A stretch of 20,517 nucleotides of DNA from Priapulus caudatus. Its lineage: Eukaryota; Priapulida; Priapulimorpha; Priapulimorphida; Priapulidae. A program made the translations under genes and the position numbers. Under the pieces are notes generated by a model. That model was not told the origin of the DNA and searched no databases. It saw only the letters and a list, made by a program, of their open reading frames with translations. Below, in pieces: positions 8,996 to 17,800 of the stretch. The DNA lies in the NCBI RefSeq assembly GCF_000485595.1, contig NW_014577284.1, positions 274,984 through 295,500 of the forward strand, read 5' to 3'. The number at the start of each line of letters is the position of its first letter. Positions within the stretch are counted from its first letter, which is position 1.

Positions 8996-9294
8996 GGTAG
9001 CAGGGCCGTAGCCTGCGGGGGGCAAGGGGTGCAACTACCCCCCTAGATTTTGGAGCAAAATTAAAAAAAATTGTTCTACTAAAAGAGAATTGTTGTAGTC
9101 TGAATGAAGGCCGTACATGTACTCAAAAGTGCCTCAAGAGTCAAATACCACCTCCTGCGATCTACATTTTCAAAATTTTTTGGGGGAGGACCCCCAGACC
9201 CCCCACCTATTACTCACCCCCTCGAAATCCTGGATCCGTCGCTCCTCCCTCCCTCCCCCCCTTAAGCATTTGCTCAGCCTACGGCCCTGGGTAG
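8996..9294. mobile_element. Non-autonomous DNA transposon downstream of POLDIP2
   Basis: The element at 9001-9289 begins CAGGGCCGTAGCCTG and ends with a near-perfect inverse (CAGCCTACGGCCCTG), with GGTAG repeated on both flanks (8996-9000 and 9290-9294). CAGGG termini are common in hAT-type elements, but those duplicate 8 bp, so the class is left open. The interior is G- and C-run rich without real coding content. Confidence 0.65.
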
Positions 9295-9960
9295 TCTTAT
9301 GGTCGTTTCAACTTTTGTGTGACAAAGTCTTACTGTAATCGATACAAAATTGTTTATTTACAATTACTTATTATCTGAAGTGGAGATGCTTGGTTTTTGT
9401 AATAGGGTGTGTGATGTGTGAATCATACATAGTTCAGCTATTGATGATGGGGTACGTAAAACACGTTTAAGATATGTTGGATTAAAGCATTTAAGTTATA
9501 TTTCTGCATTTTACAGATGAAACAGTTCGTCATTAGTTTTGAGATACTATAGATACTAATTTAATTGTTAGATTACAGCAAATTATTTTCGTTCTTCTTT
9601 AAATTGAAAATCAATTATCCTATATCAGATCTAGTATTTTTGAGATTTATAAACTTTGGTAAAGTATGAATCAGTATCCACTACCTTTAAATCGTTGTAT
9701 AGTTTTGGATTGATAGTATTTTAGCAATATAACGTCGAGTACGACTTGATGAAAACACAAGATTTGACATTTACTGAATCATATAATCTACTAACTCAAT
9801 AAAATCTACCTCATTAGTTATGCTTTACATTTATCTAACTGTGATTTTTCATTGGTTATAACAACTAATGTACTATCCCTATCCTAGAGTAGAGGTATGG
9901 TTCTAATTCTACTCTGGGGAATTACGATTATTATATTATTATTAAAAAATAATAAATAAA
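9295..9960. other. AT-rich intergenic DNA
   Basis: No exons, RNA genes or clear repeats were seen on either strand. It separates the POLDIP2 3' end from the repeat-rich region. Confidence 0.6.
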
Positions 9961-9971
9961 AACAATTTTCC

Positions 9972-10042
9972 CTTAGCAGGATTCGAACCTGTGACCTCAA
10001 TGTCTCTCTGAGCCCTAGCTATGATGGTCACGAAGCTATATC
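9972..10042 (-). repeat. tRNA-like element, minus strand
   Basis: Read on the minus strand, GGTTCGAATCC (9989-9979) is a perfect Pol III B box, and TAGCTTCGTGACC (10038-10026) is an A-box-like sequence starting 49 nt earlier. CTCAG and TTGAG could pair to frame a 7-nt anticodon-like loop, but the base before the would-be anticodon is G rather than U and no 7-bp acceptor stem forms. It is a tRNA-derived SINE head or a decayed tRNA, not a working tRNA. An AT-rich tail follows. Confidence 0.45.
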
Positions 10043-10080
10043 CTCTAAAGAAATCAACAAAAATCAACTGCGCGATAGGA

Positions 10081-10155
10081 TATTGCATAGCGCCGTGGAT
10101 ATAATGCTAGGGGTAGAGGAAAGAAGATAGATGACAGGTTCAAATCTCAGTGGAG
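10081..10155 (+). repeat. tRNA-like element, plus strand, partner of the previous one
   Basis: TAGCGCCGTGGAT (10088-10100) resembles an A box and GGTTCAAATCT (10137-10147) a B box; their starts are 49 nt apart, as in the minus-strand copy. The sequences between also align (GGATAT, GCTAGGG, GACAGGTTC). The two elements are therefore diverged copies in head-to-head orientation. No good cloverleaf was found. Confidence 0.4.
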
Positions 10156-10200
10156 TATATATAATCATAGATATACACAACACCTTGATATAATCGTAGA

Positions 10201-10226
10201 TATAGAATACATAACTGTATTCTATA
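10201..10226. repeat. Perfect 11-bp stem hairpin
   Basis: TATAGAATACA and TGTATTCTATA are exact reverse complements around a 4-nt loop, in AT-rich DNA just left of the assembly gap. Confidence 0.7.
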
Positions 10227-10332
10227 TATCTATGATATAATTTTACGTTTATTTTTTTTCATTTAATTATTTTAATTCCTAATGTCCCTTATATCCCTAA
10301 TGTCATTGTGTTTGTATATAATATCTATATAT

Positions 10333-10342
10333 NNNNNNNNNN
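10333..10342. other. Assembly gap of ten Ns
   Basis: Ten unknown bases, probably a placeholder of arbitrary length. The right side begins at once with a tandem array, which explains the break. Confidence 0.95.
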
Positions 10343-11345
10343 TTACTATTACTAGTCATTACCCATCTGCTACAGACGCAGCTTAGAACTACAGCGAGCT
10401 GTTAAAGCTTACTTATTAGGCTATCTTACCCTCGCTCAGACGTAGGAGTACGCGCTAGAAACCTAAGCGACTGTCGTAGCACTGCCTTTACATTACTATC
10501 TTACCCTCGCGTACAGACCCAGCTGAGAACTTAAGCCGACTGTAAACTTTTACTATTACTATCTTACCACTCCGCTACAAGGACGCAGCTAGAAACTAAC
10601 TGCGACCTGTGTACACTGGCTTAACTATTTACTATCTTACCGCTATCGTGCGCTATAAGCAGACCAGCGGTAGAACTAAGGCGAGCTGTGTACACCTGCT
10701 TACTATTACTATCCTTAGCCCTCCGCTACAGACACCGCTTAAGAACTAAGCGACTGTAACTTACTATTACTACTTCCCTCGCTACAGGACCAAGCTAGAA
10801 CTTAAGGCGATTCTAGTGTACATCCTGCTTACTCATTTACCTAATCTTACCCCGATCGCTACAGAGCCAGCTAGAACTAAGCCGCGACTGTAACTTACTA
10901 TTACTATCTACCCTCGCTAATCAGACGCCGCTAGAACTAAGGCGACTGTGTACACTGCTTCTACATATTACTTAGGTGGCTTAGGTCTTGGCCGGACTCA
11001 TCGGGCCGGCGCTACAGACGCGCCGAGTTTCCCTGTAGGAACCGTGATAGGAGAACGAAAAAGCATGGCCGTGGAGAGGATTAACATAATTTAGTTCTTT
11101 ATATCTTACCTTTTAGGCTCTTTAGCATGTGACACCTGGACCAAGGCCCTCGTTAGAGGACCTCAAGCGACTCGTGATTGAACAGGGCTGGCTTACTTAA
11201 TTACTATCTTTTATCGCTTTGTCTCGCTTATTCATTTGACCAATTTGTCTAGATAGCTAAGGGCGTGATCTCTGTTAATTCTTACTTAATTATCTTTTAT
11301 CTTTTTCATCGCCTCGCTCCGCTACAGACGTCCAGCTAGAGAATG
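10343..11345 (+). repeat. Error-rich tandem satellite array
   Basis: About ten or more units of roughly 55-70 bp follow the order TTACTATTACTATCTTACC, CTCGCTACAGACGCAGC, TAGAACTAAGCGACTGT. Units tend to alternate between endings of TGTAAC and TGTGTACACTGC, suggesting a dimeric higher-order repeat. Nearly every unit differs by single-base insertions or deletions. From about 10980 the units become fragmentary; the last recognisable piece (CTCCGCTACAGACG, CAGCTAGAGAA) ends near 11345. Confidence 0.75.
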
Positions 11346-13638
11346 CTTGGAGCAGATCGATGTGGTTCGGACATAGATGGGCCACCTGTCTGGTTGACCT
11401 CATTACTCACCTCGTTACGGCGGGGAACATTTTTGCAGTGATCGCGCAATCCGGCTCCCGCTCCGGCATTCCCGGGATTGTTACATGCTCAACCTGTCCC
11501 GCCGAGCCCGCTTCTCACTTTTGGAACGGCAGCGCTTGTTCCTCAGCCATATCTGCCTATAGTTCAAAGTCTACGGTTAAAAGGCGGCGCAAGGACTGAG
11601 GCGCTAGAACATATAGGAGGCGAGGTGTGTAGCAAACGTGCTTAGCTTTAAGTTGGGAGCGTGATGCGGTAGCGCTCTATCGGCGATAGCAGACCATTAC
11701 AGTCGACCTCTTATGCATAGAATAATCAAGGCGAGTATTCATCGGCATCCGCTTCAACTGAGTTGAAAGTTAATTCAGATAATGCTTACACCCTATTCAT
11801 GCCGTTATCTTCGAGCCGTCAATTTGGTCACCCGTTAAAGTACGGTTCCACACCGAAGTCGCCACGTAAAGGCACACAAAGAGAGCACCACAAGCTACCG
11901 TTAATAATCATAAGCGAGTAACTCTGAACTGATAAAACAGGCTGAACTACTAACTAAAAATTGTATATAGAATAAAAGCGGAATTAGTACCAATACAAAA
12001 ACAAAAAAAAATTTTAACGCCGTGCAAAAAACTGTTGCTATCAACCGACGCGAGCTCCGCTAGAAATAAAAAAATTGTTGGCTCATTATACCGGTGGTGC
12101 CAACGGATCTGTACACAGCTGTGACACCTGGTATGTAGCTAATCGCGTACGCCGGTAAGCCAACCACTCGCCGCCGCTTAGTTTCGAAAATCCATGGCTG
12201 AGACCCGCGCTGCCACCGACCACTCACACGCGACCCCCTCGCTGTACACATAAGGAGAGCGGTTGAGCGATTGGAGCTTAATCAAATATCTCTTTGCTGT
12301 AAATTCTGCTCGCCGCTAAGAACAAACTGTGGCGCTAAAAATAGCTTGCGTGCTAAATGTGCGACAGCGACGTAGAAGCTTGAGCGTTAGAACTCAAAAG
12401 CCGCACTAACGAAAATTGTGATACGTAAACAAATGAGAGGTAACCTGAATCTGTCACATTATACACTATTACTAAAAACCATTCTACCCCCCAGTTTCAT
12501 CCTAATTGGAAAACTTAATATACACACAATTCACCCACAAAGTACGAACAAGGGTAAGAGAGAGGGTTCAACAATACGACAATAATATACCTCAATAAAA
12601 GAGGGTGAGTGCATAAGAGAGCCGTGTTCCTTCCCGGTGCGAGTCTCGTATACCTCCGTTCGTCAAACGGAGCCCGTGAAAACCACCTTCCCCATATATG
12701 TTTTCTCTATCACGCCTGAACTACAGGGTATAGTAGAGGGTAGAATGTATTGTCCCACTTGGTCAGTTTGTGGATGGGATAGGCTAGATTACAATGGTTG
12801 GGATATTTTGAAGTAGAGACTGGGTTTACGCCCCTTCCTCCCCTTTCAGCGCACGTGGGTCTGCTTGCTAGTGTGGCCATGGACGTATTGACGTACTGAC
12901 GTTGTTGTTGTCTTTATTACCGTAATTAAGAATATCACATATCACGCGTGCTGTAGGAATAACTTTAGGCCTAATGTGTGTATTTACTGTGGCCGACATC
13001 TGACCGTCTTTCGAGGCAGTGTCGGACCCGCCTTATGTGATGTATCTAAGATATTATTTGTTGCCCAAGCTAGAACCGCACGACAGACTATGATGACCGC
13101 TAATGTGTGGTGGTGTGGTTAGTGTGAGAACAGCTGTGTTAGTAGCTGTGTAAAAACAACGTTGCTAATGTTGTATGTGTGGTTCTTCGCCGACAGCTAA
13201 CCCACACTAATGTTGTGACGCGCTAAGGGTGTGCTCTAAGCTGTTATTCGTAGAAAGTTCGATCTTGTACTATAAGGCAGGGATGCGGCACAAATGTGTA
13301 GGTGTAACAGAGCTGCGCCTATCTACGTTGTATTTCTTATATGCGCGTGTCGGGAACTAATTTTACAATTGGTTTGTGTGTACGGCAGTTAAATGCCGTC
13401 TCCTTGCGGCTTGGTTGTGTAAGATTATTGTTTGTGTTGATGTTCTCTCCGGTTATACCCTAACCCTACACGCTTGTGTGTTAAGCTGGTAATTTACAAA
13501 TGCAGTTCGCTGGAGTGACGTATTAGCGTTGCTTACAATAACTTTTGTATTTCGGGGTTTCACTGTTGTATCCATCTACGCCTGTTTAACATAGGATATT
13601 ACTATACAAAACGAATGACATTAGGATAATAAAATTTA
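11346..13638. other. Gene-free stretch, no recognisable content
   Basis: No exon with plausible splice sites or known protein was seen, nor an RNA gene. Open frames of 63-79 codons have no recognisable composition. The left part may share the poor sequence quality of the array before it. One small hairpin, CTCCGTT with AACGGAG (12654-12672), stands out. Confidence 0.5.
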
Positions 13639-13797
13639 GGGCTAGAGTTAGGGTTTTTGTTAGGATTAGGGTTAGGGTTAGGGTTAGGTTTAGGGCTAGA
13701 GTTAGGGTTTTTGTTAGGTTTAGGGTTAGGGTTAGGGTTAGGTTTAGGGCTAGAGTTAGGGTTTTTGTTAGGTTTAGGGTTAGAGTTAGGGTTAAGG
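13639..13797 (+). repeat. 54-bp higher-order repeat of telomere-like motifs
   Basis: Three consecutive units start at 13639, 13693 and 13747. Each reads GGGCTAGAGTTAGGGTTTTT, then GTTAGG and several TTAGGG copies. The telomere hexamer and its variants are thus locked into a longer 54-bp unit. Both strands stay open in this stretch, giving false poly-Gly-Leu and Asn-Pro frames. Confidence 0.9.
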
Positions 13798-13862
13798 ACT
13801 GCCGGGCATTTAGGAAAACGAAGACCGTGCCCGGCTGCCGGGCATATAGCCACAGCGTTAAA

Positions 13863-14147
13863 TAATATTATTAGTATTGCTGAGAGGGTCTATGTCCCCC
13901 GGGTTACTGCCGGAACGTACCCTGGGTACGGTCCGCTATACCGGAACGTACCCTGGTACTATCTAATATGCCGAACCGTACCTCGCCTACTCCACTAACG
14001 ATTCTAGGGAGTCGCCTACGCCTACTCCCTAACCCGAACCCTAACCCTAATCCTAACCCTAAGTCCTAACCATATCAAATAGTGACCAGGGTACGTTCCG
14101 GCAGTACCCTGGGGGACATCTAGACCCTATGAGCATTAGTATTATTA
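13863..14147. mobile_element. Inverted-repeat element with 62-bp arms and telomere-like interior
   Basis: The arms 13863-13924 and 14086-14147 are imperfect reverse complements. Each contains TATGTCCCCC or its relative ATGTCCCCCAGG and ACTGCCGGAACGTACCCTGG. The interior has a second copy of CCGGAACGTACCCTGG about 31 bp away and CCCTAA-type repeats (14031-14070). There is no ORF. Shared end sequence links it to the 2613-2733 repeat and to positions 38-75. Confidence 0.7.
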
Positions 14148-14414
14148 ACATGAAATTTTGACATATTATTATAACATTATATTATACAGAGATGAGCTAT
14201 TTAGACGTGATATTTTTCCATTTAATAACGTACCAGTTTCTTATTTCCAGTTTTTAAGACGTCGTCAAGGCTGTGGATTGATTCATTGAACACAGTGAGT
14301 TTGTGCTGTTTAGTAGTGCACGAAGGGTCGTTGTCGTATAATGGCGTATAATATGTAGCCGAGGTAACTATCTGATATGGTTAGGGTTAGGGTTAGGGAG
14401 TAGGTGTAGGCGAC
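14011..14414. repeat. Second, overlapping inverted repeat with telomere-like tracts
   Basis: Positions 14011-14085 (GTCGCCTACGCCTACTCCC, CCCTAA repeats, CCATATCAAATAGTGA) are inverted at 14364-14414 (TAACTATCTGATATGG, TTAGGG repeats, GGGAGTAGGTGTAGGCGAC). The copies differ mainly in the number of telomere-like hexamers, as expected of slippage within the tract. Confidence 0.75.
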
Positions 14415-14460
14415 ATACTCGCCGACACCTCGGGTACTACATATACGACAACGAACCCTT
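14323..14460. repeat. Third inverted repeat around a TTAGGG tract
   Basis: AAGGGTCGTTGTCGTATA (14323-14340) is inverted at 14442-14460 with one extra base, and ATGTAGCCGAGGT pairs approximately with ACCTCGGGTACTACAT further in. The enclosed sequence carries TTAGGG repeats at 14381-14398. It overlaps the previous inverted repeat. Confidence 0.65.
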
Positions 14461-14505
14461 CAGCTTTAGTAGCATAGTAGGTCATTTTTTGCTTTAGTAG
14501 CTCTC

Positions 14506-14516
14506 ATGGCGGTTGC
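14506..14516 (+). CDS. TUFM: Tentative first coding exon of TUFM
   Basis: ATGGCGGTTGC followed by GTAACA could be an 11-nt first exon in phase 2. Joined to an acceptor at 14845 it gives [18 protein letters not shown], a credible short mitochondrial presequence. The donor is weak at +5 and +6. A competitor is ATGGCGCTGTCTTTTACA at 14700-14717 with a poor GTTTAA donor, giving MALSFT joined in phase 0 to 14844. Confidence 0.3.
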
Positions 14517-14843
14517 GTAACAAAGCATTGTACACATATTATAGTAGCCACTGCTTACTCTGCAGCTACCAGCACGAGACCCATTTCCACATATCTGACT
14601 TACTCTTTCTTTCTTCTCCTCACCTTCTTCTGTTCTCTTCCCCTGTCTCTATCTTACGCTTACTCTGCTCATTCTGTGCTTCCAAAGTCGCTGATTTTTA
14701 TGGCGCTGTCTTTTACAGTTTAAAAGGAATTTTATAGTACCACTCTGTTGCAAAGTATATTTATGTAGTGCAATGAATAAGCATGCATTAGACTAATACA
14801 ATATTGTTCTCTTGATACCAAGGGCCGTACACTTCATTGTCAG

Positions 14844-17800
14844 AGCAGATGGTTGCACGTCTCGCGTTGTGCATCAGCCGCGAAGAAAACTTTCCAGAGG
14901 GACAAACCCCATTGCAATATTGGCACCATTGGTCATGTTGACCATGGGAAGACGACTCTGACAGCTGCAATAACAAAAGGTGAAGCAGTTTTTCAATTGG
15001 ATCAAGCCATGTAAAATAATGTAAAATAGCGATCATGCGATTGTGCATACCAAAATAGATTTCAAGTCCTTTCTTAGTATGAATTGACTTGTTACGCTAG
15101 TATTAGCGACCGTGCTGTTACGCATGATTGCTCACTGATCGGTTGAAAGTTAGTAGCGATGGCGTGCGTAGTACTCCCTCTAGCAGTGCTTGCTTTGCCT
15201 CTTCGTCTATAGTCTTGCAAAGAGATAAACTTGCAAAGTTTCTCAAGTACGATGAAATCGACAATGCTCCGGAGGAGAAGAAGCGTGGCATCACGATCAA
15301 CGTTGCTCACGTCGAGTACAGCACACAGAACCGACACTACGGACACACGGACTGCCCGGGACACGCCGACTACATAAAGGTACGTGCTGCCACCTGCTTC
15401 GTGGTCGATCGCCATTTACAAACGCACGTCTTCTGCACATTGATGCATTCGCCTGTGTCTCTACTTCACCGCAAGTGAGTGCATGTTCGTCTTACCCTTA
15501 GAGTGGATTAAGGGGCAGGGCGTTTGTCACTAATTTTAAACGAGGCCCATTACTCCACACCGATTGCTAATTAGTGTATGATATTCAATTAAGCATTTTC
15601 ATTTTTCGAGTGCATTTTAAACGAGGTTATTTAATGTGTTTTTTTTTCGGACAGAACATGATCACAGGTGCAGCGCAGATGGACGGTGCTATTCTAGTCG
15701 TGGCTGCAACGGACGGCTGCATGCCGCAGACGAGGGAACACTTGCTTCTCGCCAAGCAGGTACGGTCGCTGAGCCGATCGGAGGTTGTAGAGAAATCGCT
15801 CGCGTGCAGACATGAGGATCAGCAGTGTCATTCGCTCGCGCATCCTCAGTGTCTTTACCGTTTACATGCAGGGATGAGATTCTTCCGCGGATCCGCGGAA
15901 ATCCGCGGATTTGACAGTCCCAGGGGTCGATTTTGTGAAACGTCTAAATTCGTTGAGAAGATTGGGAGGGGGTAACAATGTAACAATTTAAATTATATAC
16001 CCTCAACAGCACCTGACTGTAGACTGTAGAGTGTAGACAGTAGGCTGACAGCGAAGTATACAGTGTATCTGTTTTTGCGTACCAGAAAAGAAAATCCTCG
16101 TTCACAGGCTGCAGTAGAGGGGCAAACATTTGAGGTAGCTGATCACGTAACGACGATGCCTGGCCTGGGGGCCGGGTTTACATGTTGCTGCGTGCATGTT
16201 CTGTGCATGACTATGCACTGATTGTTCCATTTGCATTGTGTTTTTTTCATTCAAATCTGGTCGCAGCAAGGCAGCTTATGTCTGAGTAAAACAATGCAAG
16301 CGACGGGTGGAAACATAAAAATATCATTATGTCTAGACATTTAATAACAAAACTTGCCCTATTTTCAGCCCCCCCCCCAATTTGCTATTATAGTTCGTTT
16401 GTTCCTTTTGACAACTTGAAAAGGTGATTCAAGAGTCTCCTATAATTTGTTCAGAATAGCTTAGAATGCACCAAATTGCACCATTCTTTTAAAAAAATGA
16501 CCTACGGTCCTCGCATTGCTCGCTCCTCTGTTTGCTAATTAAAATGTCAGCTGAAAATTAAATTATCTAATCTCATCCCTGTACATGAGACTTTGCTGCA
16601 GATTCTACAATCGTTATCTGAGGCTAGCTCTCGATCCCTAGCTGTCATCCTGGGTGTCCTATCCACCGCTATCCTTTCATCTCTGACATGATCTTTTGTC
16701 TTGGGCCTCCTAGGCTGTCATTTTAGGGCCATCCTTAAAAAATTCTGTTTGCTGTCCTCCGACCGACCCACGAAAATAGCCGCGACCCAAAAGTTTTTTT
16801 TGACATTTTGGGTTCCATTTTTTGTTTGTTTGTTTATTTTGTCTATATAAATATAAATATAACTATAAATATAACTCGCTTCTACTGGTATTCTGGAAGG
16901 TGCATATACATTCCTCATAGTTAAGACTGAAACACAAAGCATGTGAGGCAAACATGAGGACAGACTTAAAATAACTATTATGCCTCACACACAAAAAAAC
17001 TACCTACCTACCCACTAAAAAAATCATGGGTCGGGGGACAGCAAACATAGAATTTTTTAAGGATGGCCTAATCGTGATTTTTTGCCAACGTCACATATCC
17101 TCTTAACCCCGTCTATCTGCTCCCCTGACCATGATTGCTACTTGTTTCCACCTATTCCCGTGTCCGTGGCTATCTCCATATTGCAGCCTGGGTATTGGGC
17201 CTACAGCTATATTCCCTGATCAAGTCCTTCCTCCCATGCATGGTCATCCTATGGTTCTATTTAGACCTCTTCTCTGCCCAAGTCGGACCTATGACCGTAT
17301 GAGGTAGAGCGACTGTTAACGTTAGTGTTTTGCATGGACAGATCGGCGTTCCCTACATTGTCGTGTTCATCAACAAGGCAGATGCAGCAGATGAGGAGAT
17401 GTTGGATCTGGTGAGTAGTGAGGCTGGGGAATCGTGTTCATCTAAGACAGCTTAGACAGGGGTTCTTAACCTGTGATCCATGGACCCTTTTGGGGTCCAT
17501 GGATGGCCTTCAGGGCGTCTGTAAACCAGTTGCATAAAAATAAAAATAAAAAATAAAAAATAATAAAAAAATGTTTTGTGCTTATGTGCATTTTTCTGGG
17601 GATTGGGTCCGTAGCTTTCACCAGATTCTCAAAGGGGTCCATGACTCAAAAAAGGTTAAGAACCACTGATCTAAGACAAGGTTTCCTTTTCTAGCTTTTG
17701 ATCTGCTTAGCCCAGCTGCCACTTGGCATTATAGAGGACGTATGTAGCAGTGAAGTCTTGAGATGTGAATTAAACTCACTGCTGCACTTATTGGAACCTA

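Noticed and set aside
9979-10147. Functional tRNA genes
   Set aside because: B boxes are good, but acceptor stems do not pair and the anticodon-loop position before the anticodon is not U in the minus copy.
10343-11345. Possible CRISPR-like array
   Set aside because: Units are contiguous without unique spacers and the surroundings are a eukaryotic genome, so this is satellite DNA.
13602-13998. Gly-Leu-rich plus-strand and Asn-Pro-rich minus-strand frames
   Set aside because: Both come from the telomere-like 54-bp repeat, which has few stops in these frames.
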